Positions 22,075 through 32,405 of a stretch of 64,000 nucleotides of DNA are shown one piece after another. A program made the translations under genes and the position numbers. The notes beneath the pieces were generated by a model, which saw nothing but the letters and a program-made list of their open reading frames with translations, did no database searches and was not told where the DNA came from. How positions within the stretch are numbered: the stretch's first letter is position 1; the number at the start of each line of letters is the position of its first letter. Origin of the DNA: Imbricaverruca yamaguchii (Eukaryota > Arthropoda > Thecostraca > Neoverrucidae); NCBI GenBank assembly GCA_034440575.1, contig JAOTOL010001202.1, positions 210,001 to 274,000 of the forward strand, read 5' to 3'.

Positions 22075-22600
22075 TCACTGACCTCGGCACGCGGGTGCGT
22101 CACGACCCTGCAGAAGGGTCAGACTCTGACCACTGACCTGGTCACGACCACACCGCAGAGCCGGACCCTGAACCTGACCTGGTCACGATCCTACAACAGG
22201 GCCAGCCCCTGACTCTGACCTGGCCACGACCCCACCGCAGGGTCAGAGCCTGACCACTGACCTCGTCACGACCCCACAGTAGGGTCAGACCATGACCACT
22301 GACCTGGTCACGACCCTGCAGCCGGGCCAGACACTGACCCTGACCTGGTCACGACCCTGCAGCCGGGCCAAGACCCTGACCTGGTCACGACACCACCGCA
22401 GGGCCAGACTTTGACCATTGACCTCGTTACGATCCTGCAGCGGGGTCAGATCCTGACCGCTGACATCGTTGTGATCCTGCAGCAGGGATAGACCATGACC
22501 CTGACCTGGTCACGGCCCTATCACAGGGTCAGACTCTGACCACTGACATCGTCACGACCCTGCAGCAGCGTGAGACCCTGACCCTGACCCTGATGCCACC
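22075..22600. repeat. 41-bp minisatellite, long array
   Basis: About 13 imperfect copies of a unit near 41 bases are present, each with GACCTGGTCACGACCC, then TGCAGC(A/C)GGG, then CAGAC(A/C)CTGACC. Two unit variants alternate (with GACCACTGACC or GACCCTGACC), so copy lengths vary from about 35 to 47. The core is shared with the smaller array at 18325-18497. Neither array codes for protein. Confidence 0.9.
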
Positions 22601-23757
22601 GACGGTGGACATGAGTGCGCCGCTGTCGCAATCAATCCAGGCCAATCGATAGCCGGAGTGTGGCCTGACCCAGCACCGACAGATCACCGATCCAAGGCCA
22701 ATGTGGCGCCGGGGTAGCACGTGCATAACACAGGATACGCTCATATAATATACAGTACAAAGAACACAAACAGCACGGTATACGCCCACGGACAAATAGA
22801 CCGCAGCCGATTGTCTGGTTGCTGGAAAGTGCGGCACGCCACACAGAGCGGCACGCCAATGTGCCAGTTGGCACGTACCAGCACGTACCACGGAGCACGT
22901 ACCTGGCAGTAAGGCCGGTCAGCCTGCACGCCGATAAACTGTGGGAAAATGTCAAGTCCGACCAGGCGACCGTTGTGCACACACGGCACAACAGTTCACA
23001 GGAGCGATGCGACGTAACGAAGCCGTCACTGTTATCAAGCCGCGATGACGTGTTCACGACAATGTTCCACGCTCCGCTTCCTTCGCATACAGACATGCCA
23101 TTTGACTTTTACCAGCTTCCGATAACCATACTTCCCATCGAGCACCTACACTTTTTGTTCCACGACAACTTTTTGCGGCGACACTTCCCACGTAAATGTT
23201 TCAATGCGTTTGACTGTGCTCCAATGTGTCGTAATTGGAGGCGCATGGAGAAGCACTGCAGGCGCAACCCTGTTCGCAACTTCTGCATCGAAGAACACCA
23301 TTTTTTAACGTTTGGGACATGAGGGGAGGAATAACACTGGAAAGTTAACACTGGCTGTTGATATTAATGATGCTATTAATATTAGTTAATACTGGCCTGC
23401 TTCTCAAGGTGAGTAATTTTGTCTGTGCCTCACCCGCCTCATCCTCACTGCACGCTTATCGCGCTGTGCCGTACTGGTTCCGGGAGCCAATTTATCGGGG
23501 CGGAATGAGTTTCGCAATGAGGTTTGGATTTAGATTGGTCTGGTCTTCCCTGCAGCTACGATTATGTCCGAGCATGGTAATAAGCGGACGAGTAATACCA
23601 CTGTGGTTTGAATAATTATGATGAAACCATCCGACCAGACGCAACCGCTGCTTGCAACATACACATCGTTCACCTGTGCACAGCCCTCAAGAAGAGCCGA
23701 ACCAGGAGTTAATATGCCTTCACTATTGCTGGCGGATCTAGCCCACCGGTTTGTGTT

Positions 23758-23897
<140 letters not shown>

Positions 23898-24929
23898 ACT
23901 TTCGGCACCGGCCCAACCCTACTCCTCCCGAAATGGCGTGTTTAGGAATTGCGTCAGAGGGGAAAACGGATCTGGAGGTTGCCCAACTTACAACTATTTA
24001 TGGTTTAAAAGCACCGTATTCCGACAACTACTTTTCAAAGGGGTCCATACAAAATATAATTAGTCACAGACTGATTGTCCTGTGGAGGGACCCAATCTAT
24101 CACCATGGTTTCTAAGTTTCTGGACTTCAGCCCTAACTCCCCCACCCTGTTCAAAGGTTTCCTTTGGTATCCCTTGATAAGCCACCTCACACTGCTTAAA
24201 TTACACCTGTACAAATCACTTCAAAATCTACAATTTCCCAATGTCAGACATTCCATTTCATAACATCCAGTCGCCATCACGCCAACGTTATTGCATGTGC
24301 ACACCCGCATTGCGCATTCGACGCATTAGCCACGCTTAGTGCGATTCTACGGTGTCTGCCAGGCCTCTCAGGATGTGTTTGGGTCTCCAGCCTATTTTTG
24401 TCAATGGCCCGGTGCATTTGTTCGACACCGGCTCTTGTTGGTGTTGCTAGGGATCTACAATGCTTCCGTATTTCCACATTCCACAGAAATCTACGTATTG
24501 GGCTTCCAAACTATTATTTTAAACTTTACAAATTGTGAGACTATTTCATTCTGAACGTTATTTTTTCTTCGCTCAGCAAAGGTTACTGCATTTCACTTCA
24601 ATTCACTTCTGTTGGTTGCGGGAGGGGGAAAATACGCCACGCCCCCTGTAGGCGTCTCGGGGGCCGAACTGAGCCTTTGGATCCGTCAGTGTCCCAACAC
24701 AGGCGGATACATTCCTGGGCAGTGTGCACTGGGGCTGCCCAGTGTATATGAATGACTTCGGCTCCCATAGCCATACAGCCAAAGCAGTGCAAACCAACTC
24801 ACTCTACAGAGAAATTCAAGTAGTGCCCACCGCGGAACACCTCCCACTCCACGATACAAATGTCACACCTCCAGAACATTCTCTTTTCGGCAGCGCCCCT
24901 GACTGGTGGCAGGTCGGAAGCGCCACCGT

Positions 24930-25640
24930 CCCCACGCCATTCTGCCAATATCGTCGGGAGCACCATTACGCCAGACGATACTCTGCCGGTATTATCGGGA
25001 GCACTAGTATGCTCTTCGAAACTCTACCAGCATCATCCGGAGCAACAACATCCACATAATGCCCTGCCAGCATTGTCGGGAGCATCACAATGCTCTTCGA
25101 AACTCTACCAGTAACGTCCGAAGCACCACCGTGCCCCACGATACTCTGCTAGTATTGTCGGGGGCACCATTCCCCACAACACTGTACCAGTATTGCCAGG
25201 AGCACAATTCCCCATGACACTGTGCCAGTATTGTTCGGAGCATCATTCGCCACGACACCGTGCCAGTAGTCAGGAGAACCATTCCCCACGACACTGCGCC
25301 AGTATTGCCAGGAGCACTATTCCCCACAACACTGTGCCAGTATTGCCAGGAGCACCATTCCCCATGACACTGTGCCAGTATTGTTCGGAGCATCATTCGC
25401 CACGACACCGTGCCAGTAGTCAGGAGAACCATTCCACACGACATTGCGCCAGCATTGTCAGGAGCACCATTCCCCACGGCACTGTGCCAGTACTGTCCGG
25501 AGCACCATTCCCCACGACACTGCACCAGCATTGTCAGGAGCACCATTCTCCACGGCACCGTGCCAGTACTGTCCGGAACACCATTCGCCACGACACCGTG
25601 CCAGTATTGTCAGCAGCACCATTTCACACGACATAATTGT
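24930..25640. repeat. 38-bp minisatellite
   Basis: About 18 copies of a unit near 38 bases are present. Each contains CACTGTGCCAGTATTGTC, then (A/G)GGAGCACCATTC and a CCCACGACA joint. The central part (25150-25620) is the most regular and a higher-order repeat of about 155 bases is visible there (25205-25290 against 25360-25445). Period 38 is not a multiple of 3, so the long open frames on both strands reflect lack of stops in the unit and not a protein. Confidence 0.92.
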
Positions 25641-26329
25641 GTCGGCAGCAGGCGGCGGCGCAATACACTGCTGGGCCACTCAGTGTGCAGCACGGCCACA
25701 CAATGGTGGCCAATGGTGGAGGGAGTGCCGCCCATATATCGTAGCCAAGCCATTGTCATCCCCATGCCTTCCTGCGTGTCGCCTTGAATGGTACAAATGA
25801 CGTGACCTGGGGTACACCTTTTGGGCCGTTTTAGTGGTTTGTTGTACAGCAAAATGAAAACACTTTGAATCCAACTAACTTTCTAACTCTTACAATTTCG
25901 CGTCTGTTGTGCTGGGGTGTTCTGTGTGGTGAAAATGACGATATCACTTTGAAATGAAATAGACATATATAAAGGAAAACATTTATTTGACATTATATAT
26001 ATATACACACCAAGTAAAAACCAAATCATCTACTCCCCATTAAACCTGTGCTCCCAACCTGCCACGTCCCTCTCGTTCATACCTTTGCAGAGACAGATAC
26101 AGAGGGCACATGGGACATGTATCTGTTCATGGCAAAGTGGCAAGGTGGCAATGTCCGTGACGACGACTGAGCCGGCCAGGCCGGGTCACCCAGCTACACT
26201 TTTCTGCCATATTCGCTGAAGTAGATGAGCTCGGGCTTTACCCTCTCTCGCATGTCACTCGCGTGGTCCACGCTAATGCAGAACGGCTTCAACTGAATCT
26301 ATCCAGTGATTTTATGGAACATCGATCAA

Positions 26330-27139
26330 ATCGGTCGAATTTTTTCTCTCGAGTTAGAGCCCATTCAAGTTTTTTTTATCGCAGTACCAGACCACGACAA
26401 TCGGTGCTGATGCGCTTCCCGTACATTGGCAAAAGGTAAGTGTTCTTGGCAACACCAACGACGTGTTTGATGTATATTGTTTTTATGTCATATTAGGTCG
26501 CCGATGTCAAGTCAGGTCAAGTTCATGACATGTTAATGGAACCAAACTTGGTCAACTGGAATGCTGTCATAAATGCAAAGGACTCATGCGATTGATGTCA
26601 CATTGCATTTTCCTCCCCGCACATCCCGAAAACTACTGTGCCATGGTATACCTAAGCGTTTCCATATTTTATGAATGCACTTCACTCCTTTCGTTGCGAA
26701 GCCGACTGCGTCTAGCCGCCCAGCGGAGCAGCCGGGCGGGCGGCCCGATTCCGGTAACTGGAGAAAGCAATGACCTGATAAAGTGGTGCTATTTAGGTGA
26801 CCTGGGGTCAAATGCCGGGCCTAGCATATGTATTGGATCACTCATAAAATCCAAAACATCACTGATGCCCATTTTGGAGCATTTCACAATCACAGAGATC
26901 CTTAACAATGACAAGCCATGCCACACAAAACCAGAAAACTGACATCTTTAACCTCATTTGACTTCGAAGATATTGACCAACGGTCATTAAATTTTCACAC
27001 AATAGAGTTTACTACCATACCCACCCACTCTGCGAATTTCGTTGCTCCAGCTTAAATAGCAGCCGATATCTTATGGGGCGGAATCTGCCCCCTGCAATGC
27101 GCGTACGATTTCAGAGGTCCTCCAGGGCGCGTGTTAATG
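26330..27139 (-). repeat. TTAA-family repeat, inverted relative to 4268-5515
   Basis: The interval carries the same ordered blocks as 4268-5515 in reverse: CGCTTCCCGTACATTGGCAA, AAGTTCATGACATGTTAATG, the AGCCGGGCGGGCGGC region, GACCTGGGGTCAAATG, CACAATAGAGTTTAC, and CTGCGAATTTCGTTGCTCC. The right end CCAGGGCGCGTGTTAA at 27124-27139 is preceded by a GGGGCGGAATCTGCCCC hairpin, as in the element at 11557. The left end is not identifiable. No coding function is supported. Confidence 0.6.
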
Positions 27140-28398
27140 ACGTTAGCTCGAAAGCATTTGCAGAGGAAATGAGTGGCCATGGGCCATGTCATACTAGCCA
27201 CATCCGTAAACATTGTTGTGGAAAATAAAGTCCAAGGATTTTTTTTAAAACCCGAAAGTAGAGATGTCCAAATATGTGCTTAAGATTGTTCCATCAATCA
27301 CAGAGGATACCCGGTGTTTTAAATGTGGACAGTCAGTTGCAATCTAGCATGGTTATGGGATACCAATGGCCGTATTTCTGATATTGGTGCTTAAGGTCTT
27401 ACATTTTATTTACACAGCGGGGAAAGAGGCTTGGCCATAGTAGGTAACGTCAGTTTTTTAAATACATAAATATTGCATAAGTATTTGCACACCTCATTCC
27501 TCTCATTAGATATCTGTAATCAATTCGTCGTGCCATGGACTTGGTTCCGTGAACTTCTCAGATAACCGCAGATACCGATTGTTAATTTGGTATACATTCG
27601 GGCAATCTGGACAGGCGCCAGATGGCCAGAAGCCGGAAACCAGAAAACCAGATCATCGACGTTCGGAATTGCCACCTCACACAATGTCAACAACTGGAGG
27701 TCCGGTTTATTGCCATGGAGTCGAGCGCAAGCCAATGACCGGCTACGAGCTTGTCGCAATACAGTTTTTTTTCCTCAAGATAGGTGATATTAGGAATGTG
27801 GCATAGCAAAAGAACTGGAGGGCCTCTTCCGTGCCGCGAACTGAAGGGAGGAATATTCGTTTGAGGATCTATCAGCTGAAGCACCAGGACAATTAGTGCT
27901 TTTTACCCGGGCGAGGGCTTCATACGCACACCTGATGGCCCTTAACCTCTCCCAGGTGATCTGATTTCCCATTGCAGACCATAACCTTTTGAGAAGGCCG
28001 ATTGCATCCAGCAGAGGATCCGAGCTCCGGTTAACTTAGTCATAACTACTAACACTGGATATTCAGCGACTATTCTTTCTTCGGGCACATTCCACCGGCA
28101 CCAGCGGTCGCATTCAGGGGACCCGAAAAAGACATGGGGCGCAAGAAATATTTTATATTTCAACTCAGCCAATTATCACTGGACCAAACGTCCCAAATAG
28201 GATTCGGTGAGTTGTCTGGCTCGGTGAGTTGTCTGGCCTCTCCCAGGACCGGTAAAGGGCACGTCTGGTCAGATTTGGAACCTAGCATCAGACAAATAGT
28301 GTCATGAGAATAAAAATCGTGGTACAGAGCAAATTGTGCTCACCTCCTCTGAAACGTTCATTGATGTGCAGTGTCGAAATATACCTGACACGATTTTA

Positions 28399-28565
28399 GG
28401 GTTGGCTGGTTGGTTATTGGTTTTACGACACATCGACCGCTGAGTCATGTAGTGTCGCTAATCTCTCACGCCGATTCGTCGCGGGCGAAGAGTAGCGACA
28501 GGTGAAACTTGAACCCACAACTTTCGATTGAGACGACCAACTTACCCCTAGACTAGTCGTCCCCT
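28399..28565 (-). mobile_element. tRNA-derived SINE, family 2, with exact target duplication
   Basis: The minus strand reads AGGGGACGACTAGTCTAGGG (head), then GGGTTCAAGTTTCACCTGTC (B box), the GCTACTCTTCGCCCGCGACG body, and a tail ending in GTCGTAAAACCAATAACCAACC. ACACGATTTTA occurs exactly at 28388-28398 and 28566-28576. The B box is slightly mutated, so this copy is likely transcriptionally weak. Confidence 0.9.
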
Positions 28566-28789
28566 ACACGATTTTATGGTGTAATTTTAGGCAAAATTAA
28601 GAGTACAAGCCCATTAAGTACTTTTCCTAGCATCATTCCACCTCCATGTCGGGCTCTCGGGGGTTACCAGAGTTTTATTGCGAGCATGTTGTGTGGTTAT
28701 AGAGTTAGGCTATACTATTGTTGCATACGACACCTTGGGTGAGCTGCCTCACAAAACTTACGCGCCTCCCCAAATGTGATCTTTTTATA

Positions 28790-29140
28790 AAATTTAATTA
28801 CAAATAGCTCCCCTTTCAGAAAAATAGGACAGCACGGTCATGAGCCGTGCGGGGTTTTTGGTTGGAGCCACAATCATAACAATTTGGGCTCTCCCCTTCA
28901 CATTTGTCTCTAACATGCTCCGTTGAACCACATTTTCCACATGCTTCACGATTTCTACAGTGCTGTGAAGTATGTCCAACACCGGAAACATCTCATCGGG
29001 TTTGGAACAAATACGCGAACTTTGACGCCGACGTATCCGACGTTGATGAACTCGTGGAGATCAGTCGTGCGAAATGTTAGCATGAAATTGTCAGTTCGTT
29101 GTGGGTTTGCCCTTTCCCAATCGTGATCCTACGCGCCTCT
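28790..29140 (-). pseudogene. LINE ORF1 gag-like protein relic with zinc knuckles
   Basis: On the minus strand GYVGVKVRVFVPNPMRCFRC is followed, after a one-base frameshift near 28975, by GVGHTSQHCRNREACGKCGS and then TEHVRDKCEG. This gives two consecutive CxxCxxxxHxxxxC-type knuckles, plus a third partial one (CYDCG). The preceding block, with THDxHxFINVGYVG..VRVFVPNP-like spacing, is the conserved region of gag-like ORF1 proteins of metazoan jockey-type LINEs. A frameshift and stops show it is dead. GC-rich sequence upstream at 29560-29950 on the same strand may be the 5' part of the same element. The same protein family appears at 61440-62130. Confidence 0.75.
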
Positions 29141-29539
29141 ACCGCTTCCCACTCTGTCAGGGCAACCACAATGTCAGCGTCCGACACATCTATCAAATTG
29201 TAGCAGTTTAAGACTCCTTTAGATAATTTTTTTTTGTGTTGTGGGGGAGAACTTTGCTATGTGTCGTGACTGTCCGCCTGCTGCTTTCATTTCATAGCGT
29301 ATTACATTTCAGTTTTTGTTTTTAAGCTTTTGACACCTCAATACCACACCGAGCCTGTCGCATGCTTCCTTTCTTTGAAATGGTGTCAGCGAGGAAATAC
29401 TTTTCCCTCCTTCTATTAGCTTCATAATAAGAATACGGGACTGGAACACTATCATTTCGACTGGTTTGTTCCCTACTAGAGGGAACAGGCGAGTTGTTTT
29501 TTGTGTTTGTGATTCCTACGTAGTGTAATTCTATTCCTC

Positions 29540-29960
29540 GGGCGCCCCACCACATACGGGCTCTACTGGGGGGACGCCTGGCCCCGCGGATGGGAGGTCG
29601 CCAGGCGCCAGACGAGCTAAACGGGGCGGGCGACGCCATCACCCAGCCGGGAGAGAGATACTCACGACCCCGACCGGGAAACAGCGACGCGCACCCATTG
29701 ACCTCGGCCGGCCGAGCCGGCGGGCACTAGAAAAGGACCCAGGCCCCCGGACCGAGGCGACCAGCCACTTGACCCGAATGGGACCCGACGGTCCCGCCCG
29801 CCACTCCGGGATATCTGGACCAAAGAGGCGTGTTGGTCCCCCGTCATAACTATCACCGTGCAGCGGGAGACCTCAGCAGCCAGGCCTCCGCCAACCCCGG
29901 GGGCGGGCCGAGGGGCCGCGACTACACCAATAAAACCGAGCTGAAGGGTGGGAGCGCATG
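29540..29960 (-). other. GC-rich stretch, possible 5' region of the LINE relic
   Basis: This interval is distinctly GC-rich against its AT-rich neighbours. On the minus strand it lies directly upstream of the gag-like relic at 28790-29140. LINE 5' untranslated regions are often GC-rich, but I see no diagnostic motif, and open frames here show no domain. Confidence 0.25.
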
Positions 29961-30639
29961 GATGGAAAGACGAGTGAGGCACTCCTAGTCTCACCCATCA
30001 CCAGAAAGATGGTCGCCGAATCATTGGAGCATGCAATCCCCCCACCACGGAAAGGTGGTGCTCCGTCGGGGAAGGAGGCTCTCCACCTTCGCGCTGGCTT
30101 ACATTTTCACTATCTCCAGTGTTATCGCTCCATCATATGTCTACACTTGTCCGATATCTTCATCATCGAGGATCTGCAATACTGAGCGTGTGCTCTTTTT
30201 TATATGAAAGCTTGCACATTGTTTAGGCCACATTTATATAAAAAAAACAAACTAATTTTAGCATGCTACTGATCAGTTTTTACAATATCATGAAAACACA
30301 ACTGCCAGGCAAAAACTATGCATTCTGGCGTAGCGCGGCCATTGTCTGCCGAACGGGGCTGAAAAATGCCAGTCATGACTGCAGGCCGGCCGCGTGCTTA
30401 CCCGGCGTGGGCGGAGGGTCGGCGGACGCCGCCGCCGCTATAATGACCGCCACTGGCCGGCCAGCAGCAGTCACCCGCCCAGCCACCGGATCGATAGTCG
30501 GGCCGCCGCGCACGCGCTGACCCACCCACCCAGTCGCCTGCCGTACAGCCGCCATACCAGGCACGGACGGTGGTGGTCGGCGCGACGCGTGGTGCACACC
30601 TCTGCACAGCACACCGGCGACAGGCGGTGTGGCGACACC

Positions 30640-31380
30640 ATGAACGGCGACAACAGCGGTGCGACGACCAGCAGCAAGGCCGGCGACGAGCTCGACCAGG
30701 AGACCAACGGCGAGGCGACGGCGGCAGCGGCAGCCGACTCGCTGCAGCGGCGCCGCAGCTCCCTCCAGCACACCAAGTGCATGTTCCACAACGACCTGGA
30801 GCTGGACCACAAGCCGACGGCGCGCCAGCAGCTGGTCGACGACATGGCCGTCAGCTACCGCCGCCTGCTCACCTCGCTCGGCGAGGACGTCGGCCGCGAG
30901 GGCCTGCTCAAGACGCCCGACCGCGCCGCCAGGGCGCTGCTCTACTTCACCAAGGGCTACGACCAGACCATCGCCGAGGTGCTCAACGGCGCCATCTTCA
31001 ACGAGGACCACGACGAGATGGTGATCGTCAAGGACATCCAGATGTTCTCCATGTGCGAGCACCACCTGGTGCCGTTCACCGGCAACGTGTCCGTGGCCTA
31101 CCTGCCGCGCGGCCAGGTGCTCGGCCTCAGCAAGGTGGCGCGCATCGTGGAGGTGTTCAGTCGGCGGCTGCAGGTGCAGGAGCGGCTCACCAAGCAGATC
31201 GCGCACGCCCTGCTGGAGGCCATCCACCCGAGCGGGGTGGCCGTCACCATCGACGCCATGCACATGTGCATGATGATGCGCGGCGTGCAGAAGAACGCCA
31301 AGACGGTCACCAGCTGCATGCTCGGCGTGTTCCGGGACGACCCCAAGACGCGCGAGGAGTACCTGGCGCTCATACGATAA
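30640..31380 (+). CDS. GCH1: GTP cyclohydrolase I, complete and intronless
   Basis: The product converts GTP to 7,8-dihydroneopterin triphosphate, the first and rate-limiting step of tetrahydrobiopterin synthesis (the cofactor for aromatic amino acid hydroxylases and nitric oxide synthase). It works as a cytosolic decamer. The 246-residue length matches vertebrate enzymes (about 250). A Ser/Ala-rich N-terminal tail (1-42) precedes the catalytic domain. [11 protein letters not shown] (136-146) supplies the zinc ligands Cys139 and His142 with the neighbouring catalytic His141. [10 protein letters not shown] (207-216) supplies Cys210. The end [14 protein letters not shown] is the family C-terminus. 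The start ATG sits in ACACCATGA, a good initiation context. The frame stays open about 80 codons upstream, but that part is arginine-rich and not conserved. The loop after GVQK is one residue shorter than I expect (QKNAKTV against QKxNSKTV). Vertebrate genes have six exons; here there is none. GGCAGGTGAGAGT just after the stop (31394-31406) resembles a 5' splice site and could start an intron in the 3' UTR. A TATATAA at 30235 and TCAGT at 30273 are possible but weakly spaced promoter elements. Confidence 0.96.
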   Translation: MNGDNSGATTSSKAGDELDQETNGEATAAAAADSLQRRRSSLQHTKCMFHNDLELDHKPTARQQLVDDMAVSYRRLLTSLGEDVGREGLLKTPDRAARALLYFTKGYDQTIAEVLNGAIFNEDHDEMVIVKDIQMFSMCEHHLVPFTGNVSVAYLPRGQVLGLSKVARIVEVFSRRLQVQERLTKQIAHALLEAIHPSGVAVTIDAMHMCMMMRGVQKNAKTVTSCMLGVFRDDPKTREEYLALIR

Positions 31381-32261
31381 GAGCTGGCCGGCGATGGCAG
31401 GTGAGAGTCGGAGGGTCATCAATCTCGGCGCGCAGATTGCGCACAACGACCGCTGCTCTGAGCTACATAGGTTCGCGTAAGCATGCTGTTTCGACGCAGC
31501 ACATGCCGCTATCTACGGCGCGCGCAGCCGTCGGACGCTTACAGCGCAGCATAGACCGTAGGGCGATGTTGTGGTAAACAAGCTTTCTGACAGGATTCAG
31601 CGTCCTGTCATCATATCGTGTACCCTTCAAGGTGGCTCATTTCCTCCGCATACCCAAGTATCTGCGAAGCCGGCGGTCGTGATTCCCTCACATCTTTTTG
31701 AGCAGACGGTGCGGCATCCCAGTCAATGTTCGCCAATCCGACCACGCCAGTCGGCTCACACCGGCATCGGCACTGCGCGTGCCTCACGATAATCCGTCTC
31801 GCCGCATGGATCTCGCACCTGTCCGCCGTCGTTGCGTTGTTTCGGGACGGCAGCTCTCAATGTGCCAACTGTATACCTATCTGTGACGTCACGGGACCAA
31901 TTCGGCACTGCCGATTCCACGACCAGGGACCAGTCGGCGGCCGCAAGGCGCTGGCCACTTGTGTCTGTGTACGTGTGTGTGTGTTGACATGTAGCTCGGC
32001 GTGCGTCGACGTGTGCGGCCGGCGCGCCTGGTTTGTGCCCGTCGGCAGACGTCAGTAGCGACGGCAGGACGCGCCGCCGCCGCCGATGCCGAGGTCAGTT
32101 GCCAATACACGTACGCGCGAACGACCGGTTGGTTTGGTCTGGCAGCCATCGCCACAACAACCTTCTCGCCCGCCGGTCACGGCCCGGCCCGCCCCGACCT
32201 GACCCGGTTACGACACACGGCCGCCGAGCCGCCGGCACATGCCGCCGCCGCCGCACCACTC

Positions 32262-32405
32262 GCTGCCCACTCACCGTTCACCGCTCAACGCTCACCATTC
32301 ACCACTCACCGCTCACCCCTCTCCGCTCTCCACTCACCACTCACCGCTCACCGCTCACCGCTCACCGCTCTCCGCTCACCGCTCTCCGCTCACCACTTAC
32401 CGGTC
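32262..32405. repeat. Short tandem repeat of CGCTCAC/CGCTCTC units
   Basis: About 18 copies of a 7-8 base unit CACTCAC / CGCTCAC / CGCTCTC run without interruption. Overlapping open frames rich in His, Ser, Pro and Leu derive from the repeat and I reject them as genes. Confidence 0.9.

Noticed and set aside
22819..23322. 167-codon plus-strand frame
   Set aside because: It has no domain, overlaps frames of similar length on the other strand and has composition like the background.
25085..25636. Open frames of 147-168 codons on both strands
   Set aside because: They lie in the 38-bp minisatellite, whose unit simply lacks stops in several frames.
24930..25640. Regularly spaced repeats that could suggest a CRISPR array
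   Set aside because: The repeats are contiguous tandem units without unique spacers, in an animal genome. The same applies to 22075-22600 and 37025-37745.
30373..31446. 357-codon open frame on the minus strand across the GTP cyclohydrolase gene
   Set aside because: It is the antisense shadow of a very GC-rich coding sequence. The sense strand encodes a fully conserved enzyme.
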